From NCBI GenBank assembly GCA_029553375.1, contig JAKPCH010000017.1, forward strand, positions 1 through 57,739: 57,739 nucleotides of DNA, written 5' to 3'. Positions 17,220 to 25,214 of the stretch are shown here, one piece after another (the stretch's first letter is position 1; every line of letters starts with the position of its first letter). The translations under genes were made by a program, and so were the position numbers. The notes beneath the pieces are model-generated. The model did not search any database, was not told where the DNA came from, and was given only the letters and a program-made list of their open reading frames with translations. Source of the stretch: Deltaproteobacteria bacterium (lineage in GTDB: Bacteria; Desulfobacterota; Syntrophia; Syntrophales; UBA8958).

Positions 17220-18245
17220 ATGGAAAAGCGAGACTTCCTGAAAAGCCCCGTGCGCCACATAGACATCAAGACCATCGACGCCGTACCCATCGTGGAGGCC
17301 ATGAAGGGCATGTCCTTCAGCGCCCGGGACCTCGCCGAGGGGGCCGAGATCTACGACCGGATGCTCAGGGACCGTTCCTGCGTCGTCATCCTGACCCTCG
17401 CGGGCAGCACCTCGGCGGCGGGCTGCATGGACATCTACACCGACATGGTGAGACACAACATGGTGGACGTCGTCGTCGCCACGGGTGCCTCCATCGTCGA
17501 CATGGACTTCTTCGAGGCCCTCGGTTTCCGCCACTACCAGGGGACGCCCCAGACGGACGACCGGCTCCTCCGTTCCCTCTACATCGACCGGATCTACGAC
17601 ACCTACATCGACGAGGAGCAGCTCCAGGTATGCGACCGCACGGTCTGCGAGATCGCCGACGCCCTGCCGCCCCGTCCTTACTCTTCCCGTGAGTTCATAG
17701 CCGAAATGGGCCGTTGGCTTACCAACCACGCCAAGAAACAGAACTCCCTTATCCAGGTCGCCTACGAGAAGGACGTGCCCATCTTCTGCCCCGCCTTCTC
17801 GGACTGCAGCGCCGGTTTCGGCCTGGTCCTCCATCAGTACAAGAACCCCAAGGACCATTGCTCCATCGACTCCGTCAAGGACTTCCGGGAATTGACGATG
17901 ATCAAGATGGCCGTGGACACGACGGGACTCTTCATGATCGGCGGCGGGGTGCCGAAGAACTTCGCCCAGGACACGGTCATCTGCGCCGAGATCCTGGGGC
18001 GTGAGGTCCCCATGCACAAGTACGCCGTCCAGATCACCGTGGCGGACGTGAGGGACGGGGGTTGTTCGGGCTCCACCCTGAAGGAGGCCACCTCCTGGGG
18101 CAAGGTGGACGGCTCTTACGAGAAGATGATCTATGCCGAGGCGACCATGGCCCTGCCCCTGATCGCCGCCTACGTCTACCAAAAGGGGGCCTGGAGGAGA
18201 CGCAAAAAATGGCGCCTGGCCCGTCTCTTCAAGGAGAAGGGTTGA
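17220..18245 (+). CDS. Deoxyhypusine synthase-like protein
   Basis: A 341-residue member of the deoxyhypusine synthase family, NAD-dependent enzymes that move an aminobutyl group from spermidine. The eukaryotic/archaeal acceptor is eIF5A, absent from bacteria; bacterial members are thought to make polyamines such as homospermidine or to have other acceptors. The catalytic lysine is kept: SWGKVDGSYEKMIYAEAT matches the DHS active-site segment, with K295 as the enzyme-intermediate lysine. NAD-site features ILTLAGSTSAAG, ATGASIVDMDF and FMIGGGVPKNF are also present. A leader hairpin precedes the start, and a terminator follows. The C-terminus ends in a basic tail (RRRKKWRLARLFKEKG). No other polyamine gene is seen nearby. 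Confidence 0.9.
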   Translation: MEKRDFLKSPVRHIDIKTIDAVPIVEAMKGMSFSARDLAEGAEIYDRMLRDRSCVVILTLAGSTSAAGCMDIYTDMVRHNMVDVVVATGASIVDMDFFEALGFRHYQGTPQTDDRLLRSLYIDRIYDTYIDEEQLQVCDRTVCEIADALPPRPYSSREFIAEMGRWLTNHAKKQNSLIQVAYEKDVPIFCPAFSDCSAGFGLVLHQYKNPKDHCSIDSVKDFRELTMIKMAVDTTGLFMIGGGVPKNFAQDTVICAEILGREVPMHKYAVQITVADVRDGGCSGSTLKEATSWGKVDGSYEKMIYAEATMALPLIAAYVYQKGAWRRRKKWRLARLFKEKG

Positions 18246-18277
18246 GGGCACCGTGGTCGTGCCGTTTATACGACGAA

Positions 18278-18313
18278 AAAAGCGCCTCCCGAAACGGTCG
18301 GCGCTTCTTTTTT
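18278..18313. terminator. Bidirectional intrinsic terminator
   Basis: AAGCGCC (18280-18286) and GGCGCTT (18300-18306) form a stem flanked by an A-run on the left and CTTTTTTT on the right. It can end the DHS-like transcript on the plus strand and the tRNA transcript on the minus strand. Confidence 0.85.
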
Positions 18314-18317
18314 TCCA

Positions 18318-18393
<76 letters not shown>

Positions 18394-18417
18394 GTGGGAC
18401 CGATAAGACAGGAGGAC

Positions 18418-18444
18418 ATTATATGATTCGGGGGGGCGTGTCAA
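18418..18444 (-). promoter_or_regulatory. Sigma-70-type promoter of tRNA-Ala
   Basis: On the minus strand TTGACA (18439-18444) and a consensus TATAAT (18418-18423) are separated by 15 bases, slightly short, and end 24 bp before the mature tRNA 5' end. Confidence 0.7.
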
Positions 18445-18461
18445 GGGGATGTTGCCCGTCC

Positions 18462-18491
18462 TTGACAGGGTCCGTTCCTTTTACCTATAGT
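18462..18491 (+). promoter_or_regulatory. Sigma-70-type promoter of the pilT operon
   Basis: TTGACA (18462-18467), an 18-base spacer and TATAGT (18486-18491) lie about 100 bp before pilT, implying a roughly 90-nt leader. No obvious structure is seen in that leader. Confidence 0.65.
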
Positions 18492-18590
18492 CCCTCCCCG
18501 GCATAGTTGTTACTCAGGCGTGCCGCAGGGGGTTACCAGGCCGCCCGGCGACGGGCGTCCGGCGAGGAGAGATGAAAAGGAGGTAGCTTC

Positions 18591-19673
18591 ATGGCGAAGA
18601 TAGATGCGTTTTTCCACCTGATGCACGAAGAGGGGGCCTCGGACCTGCACCTCGTCACGGGTCAGCAGCCGGCCATCCGGATCAGGGGCGAGATCGAGAG
18701 GATCCGCTACGACGTCCTGGACAACGACAGCCTCAAGGCCATGCTCTACGAGATCGCCCCTGAGCACAAGATCAAGCAGTTCGAAGAAACGGGGGACGTG
18801 GATTTCGCCTACGAGATCCCCGGCCTGGCCCGTTACCGCGCCAACTTCTTCATGCAGAAGTGGGGATGCGCCGCCGTGTTCCGCGAGATCCCCAGCACCA
18901 TCCTCACGGCGGAGCAGCTCGGCCTCCCCCCCGTCGTCTCCAAGCTCGCCTCCCTCCCCCGCGGTCTCGTCCTCGTCACGGGACCCACGGGGAGCGGCAA
19001 GTCGACGACCCTGGCGGCCATCATCGATCAGGCCAACAGGACGAGGAAGGATCACATCATCACCATCGAGGATCCCATCGAGTTCGTCCACCAGAGTCAG
19101 AGCTGTATCGTGAACCACCGGGAGGTGGGCGTCCACACGAAGAGCTTCGCCGCGGCCCTGCGGGGTGCCCTCCGCGAGGACCCGGACATCATCCTCGTGG
19201 GTGAGATGCGTGACCTGGAGACCATCCGTCTCGCCGTGGAGGCGGCCTCGACGGGCCACCTCGTCTTCGGGACCCTCCACACCACCAGCGCCGCCAAGAC
19301 GGTGGACCGCGTCATCGAGGTCTTCCCGGCGAGCGAGCAGGCCCAGATACGTTCCACACTCGCCGACGGCATCCGCGCCGTCATCGCCCAGGTCCTCTTC
19401 AAGAGGATCGACAAGAAGGGACGGTGCGCCGCCTTGGAGATCATGATCGCCAACAGCGCCGTCCGTAACCTCATCCGCGAGGGCAAGACCTTCCAGATCC
19501 CCTCCATGATCCAGACGGGGAAGAAGTACGGCATGCAGCTCCTCGACGACGCCATCAACGACCTGCTCATGAAGGGCTGGATAAGCCCCGACGAGGCCTA
19601 CGCCAAGGCCAACGACAAGGCCCGGTTCCGGCCGTTCCTGAAGAACCCGCCGGCTGATTTCACCGAGGCGTGA
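18591..19673 (+). CDS. pilT: Type IV pilus twitching motility ATPase PilT
   Basis: Hexameric secretion-type ATPase that powers pilus retraction at the inner-membrane base of the type IV pilus. The 360-residue protein has Walker A GPTGSGKST (131-139), the Asp box ITIEDPIEF (158-165), Walker B with ILVGEMRD (201-208), the His box TGHLVFGTLHTTSAAKT, and the PilT C-terminal motif AVRNLIREGK that separates PilT from PilB. Length is typical. AAGGAGG precedes the ATG. It starts a three-gene operon with a second PilT-like ATPase; pilin, PilB and PilC genes are not in the window. Confidence 0.96.
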   Translation: MAKIDAFFHLMHEEGASDLHLVTGQQPAIRIRGEIERIRYDVLDNDSLKAMLYEIAPEHKIKQFEETGDVDFAYEIPGLARYRANFFMQKWGCAAVFREIPSTILTAEQLGLPPVVSKLASLPRGLVLVTGPTGSGKSTTLAAIIDQANRTRKDHIITIEDPIEFVHQSQSCIVNHREVGVHTKSFAAALRGALREDPDIILVGEMRDLETIRLAVEAASTGHLVFGTLHTTSAAKTVDRVIEVFPASEQAQIRSTLADGIRAVIAQVLFKRIDKKGRCAALEIMIANSAVRNLIREGKTFQIPSMIQTGKKYGMQLLDDAINDLLMKGWISPDEAYAKANDKARFRPFLKNPPADFTEA

Positions 19674-19689
19674 CGGAGGAGGAAGAGAC

Positions 19690-20871
19690 ATGAGAAAGCA
19701 GGAGATAGATTACATCCTCGGCCGGATGCTCGACGCCTACGGAAACGTTTCGGACCTGAACATCACCGTGGGCAAACCCTTCCAGGTGGAGACCTCGGGC
19801 GAGCTGACGGGGGTGCCCATCGACCCCCCCTTCGAGAAATTGACCCCCTTCCAGACGGAGATCTTCGCCCTGAACCTCATCAACCAGGACCGGCGTCTCA
19901 CCGAGACCCTCCTGAGGGAAGGGTCCTGCGACTCCTCCTACGAGCTGCCCGGTAAGGCCCGCTTCCGCGTCAACATCTTCTCCCAGCGGGGTGACTACTC
20001 CATCGTTCTGAGGAAACTGGAGACGAGGATCCCCACCTGCAAGGACCTCGATCTCCCCGAGGCCTTCTACAAGATGGCGGAGGAGAAGAACGGGATCATC
20101 CTCGTCACGGGCGCCACGGGGAGCGGCAAGTCCACGTCCCTGGCCGCCGTCCTCAACGAGATCAACGAGAAGAAATCGGTCCACATCGTCACCCTCGAGG
20201 ACCCCGTGGAGTTTTCCCATCCCCACAAGAAGGCCACCTTCAACCAGCGGGAGATGGGGAACGACTTCGACACCTTCGCCAACGGCCTGAGGGCGGCCCT
20301 CCGCCAGGCGCCGAAGGTCATCCTCGTGGGGGAGATGCGCGACCGCGAGACCGTCGAGATCGGCCTCTCCGCCGCCGAGACGGGCCATCTCGTCCTCAGC
20401 ACCCTTCACACCGTCGATGCCGGCCAGACGATCAACCGCATCCTCGGCATGTTCCCCCACGAGGAGGAGACCCAGATCCGGATCCGCCTCGCCGACACGG
20501 TAAGATGGATCGTCTGCCAGCGCCTCCTGCCCAAGGTGGGAGGGGGAAGGGTGGCGGCCTTCGAGATCATGGGCTCGAACCTCCGTATCAAGGACACGAT
20601 CCTCCACGGCGAATCGGAGGGCAAGACCTTCTACGAGATAATCCAGGCCAGTCGGGCCTTCGGCATGATCACCTTCGACGACTACATCGTGGAGCTCTTC
20701 AAGAAGGGGCTCATCACGGAGGAAACGGCCCGCGCCTATGCCTCCAACAAGGGCGTCGTGGGCCGCGGGATCGACGCCGTCAAGAGCGCCGCCGGTCAGG
20801 CCACGACGGATCTGGGTAAACTGACCATCGACAAGGACTACGGCAAACCGGCCCGGCCGTCATTCCGGTAG
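19690..20871 (+). CDS. Second PilT/PilU-family retraction ATPase
   Basis: A 393-residue PilT-family ATPase directly after pilT (16-bp gap, GGAGGAAGAG Shine-Dalgarno). It carries GATGSGKST (Walker A), VTLEDPVEF (Asp box), VILVGEMRD (Walker B) and TGHLVLSTLHTVDA (His box), with an N-terminal PAS-like domain. The C-terminal helix motif differs from PilT (SNLRIKDTILHGES in place of AVRNLIRE), as in accessory retraction ATPases of the PilU type. About 45 extra C-terminal residues (after GLITEETARAYAS) form a low-complexity, lysine- and aspartate-rich tail. A PilU role is inferred from position and paralogy. Confidence 0.9.
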   Translation: MRKQEIDYILGRMLDAYGNVSDLNITVGKPFQVETSGELTGVPIDPPFEKLTPFQTEIFALNLINQDRRLTETLLREGSCDSSYELPGKARFRVNIFSQRGDYSIVLRKLETRIPTCKDLDLPEAFYKMAEEKNGIILVTGATGSGKSTSLAAVLNEINEKKSVHIVTLEDPVEFSHPHKKATFNQREMGNDFDTFANGLRAALRQAPKVILVGEMRDRETVEIGLSAAETGHLVLSTLHTVDAGQTINRILGMFPHEEETQIRIRLADTVRWIVCQRLLPKVGGGRVAAFEIMGSNLRIKDTILHGESEGKTFYEIIQASRAFGMITFDDYIVELFKKGLITEETARAYASNKGVVGRGIDAVKSAAGQATTDLGKLTIDKDYGKPARPSFR

Positions 20872-20889
20872 GGCAAAGGAGGGGATTGC

Positions 20890-21405
20890 GTGGAACAGCC
20901 CAAGAGCGTGTTGACGGAAGTGGCGGAAGGCACCTACGACGCCGCGGACATGCCCTTCGACTTCGTGGCGGAGGGGATGGAGACGGCCCTCCTCTGCGAG
21001 GCCGACCCCGCCGGGAGGGAGAAACTCGCCGAGGCCGTCAGAAGTCTGGGGTATCGGGTCACCGAGGCCGCGAGTGCCCGGGACGCCCTGAAGAAGGCCC
21101 GTTTTCACGTCTTCGATCTTGTCGTCGTCAACGAACTCTTCGACACGGACAGCCCCGAGGCCAACGACGTCCTGACCTACTTCAGCTCCCTCCCCATGGT
21201 GACGCGCCGGCGCATGTTCGTCGTCCTGGTGACGGAGAGGTTCCGCACCATGGACAACATGGCGGCCTTCAACAAGAGCGTCAATCTCACCCTCAACGTG
21301 AAGAACGTCGAGGACGCGGCGGCGATCATCAAGAAGGGGGTGGCGGACCACTCGGCCTTCTACCACGTCTTCAAGGAGACCCTGAAGAAGATGGGGAGGC
21401 TATGA
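20890..21405 (+). CDS. Degenerate receiver-domain protein of the pilT operon
   Basis: A 171-residue protein whose central part (about 30-150) matches a CheY-like fold: ALLCEADPAGREKLAEAV as strand-helix 1, GYRVTEAASARDAL as strand 2, DLVVVNELFD as strand 3 and FVVLVTERFRTMDNMAAF as strand 4. The phosphoacceptor aspartate is replaced by N81, so it is unlikely to be phosphorylated and would be a pseudoreceiver. The start is GTG at 20890 with AAAGGAGGGG ahead; no other start fits. Its place behind two retraction ATPases suggests a regulatory or scaffolding part in pilus retraction; this is inference. Confidence 0.8.
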   Translation: MEQPKSVLTEVAEGTYDAADMPFDFVAEGMETALLCEADPAGREKLAEAVRSLGYRVTEAASARDALKKARFHVFDLVVVNELFDTDSPEANDVLTYFSSLPMVTRRRMFVVLVTERFRTMDNMAAFNKSVNLTLNVKNVEDAAAIIKKGVADHSAFYHVFKETLKKMGRL

Positions 21406-21428
21406 CGGAGGTCTTCGGGAGGCTTTTT

Positions 21429-22364
21429 CTATAGGTTTTGGGCCCGCCGGAGGGCCTCCTGGGCCTCTTCGTATAACCCGTCGGCGAGATAGGCCTCCGC
21501 CAGGCGGAGGAGGTAGAGGGGGTTGGCCGGTTCGGCGGCGACGGCCAGGCGGAAGGCCCGGCAGGCCTCGGCGGGGAGGGACTTCTTCATGAGGCTGTTG
21601 CCGAGACGCTGGTAATAGGCGCCGGCGGCGCCCTCGAAGAGGCGGACCGCCTCCTCGTAGGCCGAGAAGGCCCCCTCCGTATCCCCCCCCGCCAGGAGTA
21701 TGTCCCCCAAGGCCAGATGGAAGGCGGGCTTCGTGTCGTCGAAGGCGATGCCTTTGCGGATGGCCCGCTCGGCCGAGGCGAGGCGGTCGGCCTTGAGAAA
21801 GGCATCGGCCAGGCGGGAGTAGTAAAGGCCCGTGTCCTGGGGATCGAGGGAGATGGCCTTCTCGTAGGCCCTCTCCGCGCCCTCCTCGTCGTCGAGGGCG
21901 ATGAGGGCGTCTCCCATGCGGCAGTAAACGACCGATTCCCTCGGGTCGAGGGCGATCATCCTCTGGAAGACGGAGACCGCCTCGGCGGCCATCTCGGCCT
22001 TGAGGTAGGCCTCCGCCAGGTCCCCCAGGAGGGCGAAATCATCCGGCTGGGCGGCGACGGCCCGCTCGCAGATCGCCACGAGGCGGTCCGTCATGTTCTC
22101 CCTTTTGTAGATCCTCACGAGCTCGTCGAAGGCGAAACCGGTGAAGATCCGCCGGGAGACCTCCTTTTCGAAGAGTTCCTCCAGGCAGGCGAGGGCCTCC
22201 GCCAACTGGCCGTTGTCGTGGTAGGCCCAGGCCAGTTTCATGACGTAAGAGTCTTCTCCCCGGTGGAGGTCCCTCAGGTGGAGGAGGAGGGGGATGGCCT
22301 CGGCGAAGCGTCCCGCCTCCATGTGATCCTCCGCCAGCTTGAGGAGGTAATCCGAATCTGCCAT
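21429..22364 (-). CDS. TPR-repeat protein
   Basis: A 311-residue all-helical protein with about eight tetratricopeptide repeats of 34 residues, for example AEAIPLLLHL, AEALACLEELF, AAEAVSVFQRMIALDP and EEGAERAYEKAISLDPQDTG. There is no signal peptide or membrane segment, so it is probably a cytoplasmic adaptor. ATG at 22362-22364 is chosen; a TTG nine codons upstream also keeps the frame, and neither has a well-placed Shine-Dalgarno. It converges with the pilT operon and lies 51 bp after the selenoprotein gene, with which it may share a transcript. Partner proteins cannot be named. Confidence 0.85.
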   Translation of the reverse strand: MADSDYLLKLAEDHMEAGRFAEAIPLLLHLRDLHRGEDSYVMKLAWAYHDNGQLAEALACLEELFEKEVSRRIFTGFAFDELVRIYKRENMTDRLVAICERAVAAQPDDFALLGDLAEAYLKAEMAAEAVSVFQRMIALDPRESVVYCRMGDALIALDDEEGAERAYEKAISLDPQDTGLYYSRLADAFLKADRLASAERAIRKGIAFDDTKPAFHLALGDILLAGGDTEGAFSAYEEAVRLFEGAAGAYYQRLGNSLMKKSLPAEACRAFRLAVAAEPANPLYLLRLAEAYLADGLYEEAQEALRRAQNL

Positions 22365-22415
22365 GTTGATGACGGGGATGTCGTCTCCCAAGAGGTCCTA
22401 AATCTACCGATAGGG

Positions 22416-22733
22416 TCAACAGGCGCTGCAGGAACCCCCGCAACCGCCCATGGCACTCTGCAGGCTCGACGTGAGGCGGAAACCCGAGCCCATGGCGCTC
22501 GTTATGAAGTCGACGGCGATGGGTTTGGCCTCCTCGTACAGGTCGCGGTCGATGAGGAAGGTCAGGCCGTTGTCTTGAATGACCTCGTCGTTGTCCTGCG
22601 GCTCATCCAGAGCCATGCCCAATGAGGGCCCGCCTCAACCGGCCGTCATGAAGATCCTGATGGAGAGAGGGCCGCTGCGACCCTTGAGGAACTCCTTTAT
22701 CATCTCGTTTGCCTTTTCCGATACCTGAAGCAT
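22416..22733 (-). CDS. HesB/IscA-like selenoprotein (UGA read as selenocysteine)
   Basis: Two open pieces in one frame are joined by a single TGA (22635-22637). Read through, they give a 105-residue HesB/IscA-like protein: MLQVSEKANEMIKEFL, then FMTAG-U33-GGPSLGMALDEP and a C-terminal GGCGGSCSAC. In Cys homologs the U position is cysteine (GGCGGPSLG). HesB-like selenoproteins are a known prokaryotic family. A strong AAGGAGG lies upstream of the ATG at 22731-22733. The 3' part has no start or Shine-Dalgarno of its own, and it keeps all conserved residues, which argues against a nonsense pseudogene. A SECIS-like hairpin lies downstream of the UGA. The protein probably binds Fe-S clusters; its client is not known. 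Confidence 0.9.
22600..22614 (-). promoter_or_regulatory. Candidate bacterial SECIS hairpin
   Basis: In the minus-strand mRNA, GGCTC and GAGCC form a 5-bp stem closing the loop TGGAT. The loop begins 25 nt after the UGA and has a G at its second position, which fits the spacing and loop preference known for bacterial SECIS elements bound by SelB. Confidence 0.7.
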
Positions 22734-22836
22734 CTCTTCCTCCTTGTGTTTGACCCCCGGGGGGGTGAAGTGGGCGCTAAGGTAGCCACGAAAAAAAGGT
22801 TTGTCAATCGATTTCAAAAAATATATTTTCCCCGCC

Positions 22837-25200
22837 ATGGCTAAGCTCACCCTCGCCCAATGGCTCTCCCAGGCGGAAAACAACAGGCGGTTCATGGAGA
22901 ACGTCAAGGCCGTCAAGGAGATCCCGCCGCGGGAGGCCGTCTACGCCGATTTTCCTCCCTGGGTCCATGAGGGTCTTAGGGCGGTCCTCAGGTCCCAGGG
23001 CGTCGAGAGGCTCTACAGCCACCAGGCCGAGGCCGTGGCCCTGGTGAGGCAGGGAAAGAACGTCGTTTTGTGTACCCCCACGGCGAGCGGCAAGACCCTC
23101 TGCTACAACCTCCCCGTCCTCCAGCGGATCCTCGAGGAGAAGGAGACGAGGGCCCTCTACCTCTTCCCCACCAAGGCCCTCGCCCAGGACCAGATGCACG
23201 AGGTTCAACAGCTCGTGGCGGGGCTGAACGAGGAAATCGGCGTCTTCACCTACGACGGGGACACGCCGGACGACGCCCGCAGGGCGATCCGCAACCGGGG
23301 CAGGATCGTGGTGACGAACCCCGACATGCTCCATACGGGTATCCTCCCCCACCACACGAAATGGCAGAAACTGTTCACGAATCTCCGCTATGTCGTCATC
23401 GACGAGCTCCACGTCTATCGGGGGGTCTTCGGTTCCCACCTCGCCAACGTCCTGAGGCGTCTCTCCCGGGTATGCCGGTTTTATCGTCAGGACCCCGTCT
23501 TCATCTGCTGCTCCGCCACGGTGGCCAATCCCCGGGAACACGCCGAGGCCCTCCTGGAGAGGCCCGTGAGCCTCGTCGCGACCAGCGGCGCCCCCTCGGC
23601 GGCCAAGGTCTTTTTCCTCTACAACCCCCCCGTCGTGAACCGCGAACTGGGGATCCGCCAGTCGGCCCTCACGCCGGCCAGCAAGATCGCCGCCGACCTG
23701 TTGGAGAACTCCATCCCGACCATCGTTTTCGCCACCAGCCGTCTGAACGTGGAGGTCCTGACGAAATACCTCAAGGACCGCCTCGACAGGGAGGACCCCG
23801 GTCAGAGGTCCATCGTCGCCGGTTATCGTGGCGGTTACCTGCCCGAGCTGCGCCGTCGCATCGAGGCGGGTCTCCGCAACGGGGAGATCCTGGGGGTCGT
23901 GGCGACCAACGCCCTCGAGCTGGGCATCGATATCGGCGATCTCGAGGCCGCCGTGCTTTGCGGTTACCCCGGTTCCATCGCCAGCACCTGGCAGCAGGCC
24001 GGACGGGCGGGGAGGAGGACGGGTTTGAGCCTCGTCGTCCTCATCGCCCGCAGCAGCCCCATGGACCAGTTTCTCATGGAGAACCCCGAGTACTTCTTCG
24101 CCCGGAGTCCCGAGTTCTGCCGCATCAACCCCGACAACCTCATGATCCTCGTCCAGCACGTCAAGAGCGCCGCCTTCGAGCTGCCCTTCGAGGCGGGCGA
24201 GACCTTCGGCGGCGAGAATCTCGAGGAGATCCTGGAGCTTTTAGAGGGTAAGGGCGTGCTCCACCGGGTGGGAAAGCGCTGGCACTGGTCGGCCGAGACC
24301 TACCCCGCCGACGAGGTGAGCCTCAGGAGCATCAATCCCCGTAACGTCGTCGTCGTGGACGCCACCAAGACGGGTGAACACAAGGTCATCGCCGAGGTGG
24401 ACTGGGACAGCGCCTTCACGACGGTCCACGACGGGGCCATCTACATGGTGGAGTCCCGGCAGTACCACGTGGACAGACTGGACCTGGAGAGGAACACGGC
24501 CTATGTCCATGCCGTCGACGTGGATTACTACACCGACGCCATGACCTACACGAAGGTGGGGGTCCTCGAGGTCTTCGACGGCCGCCGCCTCGAGACGGCC
24601 CTCGTGGAACACGGGGAATTGAAGGTGACGAGCAAGGTCGTGGGATACAAGAAGATCAAGTTCTACACCGGCGAGAACCTCGGCTACGGCGAGGTCGATC
24701 TCCCCGAGAAGGACATGCATACGACGGGCTACTGGTTCACCGTCCCCCACGAGTTCCTCCTCGACCTCCCCTACAACCAGAGCGAGATCATAGACGGTTT
24801 GGCCGCCGTGGCCTATGCCCTCCACCACCTGGCGGCCATGACCCTCATGGCGGACCTCAGGGACCTGGATCGGGCCGTGGGCGAGAAGGGCGGCGAGTGG
24901 TTCCTCCGCACGGGGCCGGCCAGAGGGGCCTTTCCCCTCACCGCCGCCGGCGACGCCCCCTCCGTCCCCGAGGCCTTCGACCCCACCATTTTCCTTTTCG
25001 ACGCCTATCCCGGGGGCATCGGTTTCTCGGACCTCCTCTATGAACGCCACGACTATCTCCTCGGGGCCGCCGAGAGGCTCATCGCCTCCTGCCCCTGCCC
25101 GTCTGGTTGCCCCTCCTGCGTGGGGCCGACCCTGGAGGTGGGCAGGCGGGCCAAGGAGACGGCCTTGGCCGTCCTCGCCTTGCTCCGTTCAAAACCGTGA
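22837..25200 (+). CDS. mrfA: DEAD/DEAH helicase with C-terminal zinc-binding DUF1998 domain (MrfA/YprA family)
   Basis: A 787-residue SF2 helicase. Motif I is TPTASGKT (80-87), motif II VIDELH, motif III CCSATVANP, motif V NALELGIDIGDLEA and motif VI QQAGRAGRR. The C-terminal DUF1998 region has four close cysteines (C752, C754, C758, C761) that bind zinc in MrfA. In B. subtilis MrfA with the nuclease MrfB removes mitomycin C lesions by a UvrABC-independent excision route; the adjacent next gene is an MrfB homolog, which supports the same role here. The open frame starts at a TTG at 22801, but the ATG at 22837 matches the family N-terminus. No good Shine-Dalgarno is seen. Confidence 0.92.
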   Translation: MAKLTLAQWLSQAENNRRFMENVKAVKEIPPREAVYADFPPWVHEGLRAVLRSQGVERLYSHQAEAVALVRQGKNVVLCTPTASGKTLCYNLPVLQRILEEKETRALYLFPTKALAQDQMHEVQQLVAGLNEEIGVFTYDGDTPDDARRAIRNRGRIVVTNPDMLHTGILPHHTKWQKLFTNLRYVVIDELHVYRGVFGSHLANVLRRLSRVCRFYRQDPVFICCSATVANPREHAEALLERPVSLVATSGAPSAAKVFFLYNPPVVNRELGIRQSALTPASKIAADLLENSIPTIVFATSRLNVEVLTKYLKDRLDREDPGQRSIVAGYRGGYLPELRRRIEAGLRNGEILGVVATNALELGIDIGDLEAAVLCGYPGSIASTWQQAGRAGRRTGLSLVVLIARSSPMDQFLMENPEYFFARSPEFCRINPDNLMILVQHVKSAAFELPFEAGETFGGENLEEILELLEGKGVLHRVGKRWHWSAETYPADEVSLRSINPRNVVVVDATKTGEHKVIAEVDWDSAFTTVHDGAIYMVESRQYHVDRLDLERNTAYVHAVDVDYYTDAMTYTKVGVLEVFDGRRLETALVEHGELKVTSKVVGYKKIKFYTGENLGYGEVDLPEKDMHTTGYWFTVPHEFLLDLPYNQSEIIDGLAAVAYALHHLAAMTLMADLRDLDRAVGEKGGEWFLRTGPARGAFPLTAAGDAPSVPEAFDPTIFLFDAYPGGIGFSDLLYERHDYLLGAAERLIASCPCPSGCPSCVGPTLEVGRRAKETALAVLALLRSKP

Positions 25201-25214
25201 ACGATAGGGATCGC

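Noticed and set aside
22635-22637. Nonsense mutation or sequencing error making a pseudogene
   Set aside because: UGA is at the exact cluster-cysteine site, both flanks are conserved and a SECIS-like hairpin follows, so recoding is more likely; genome-level Sec genes would settle it.
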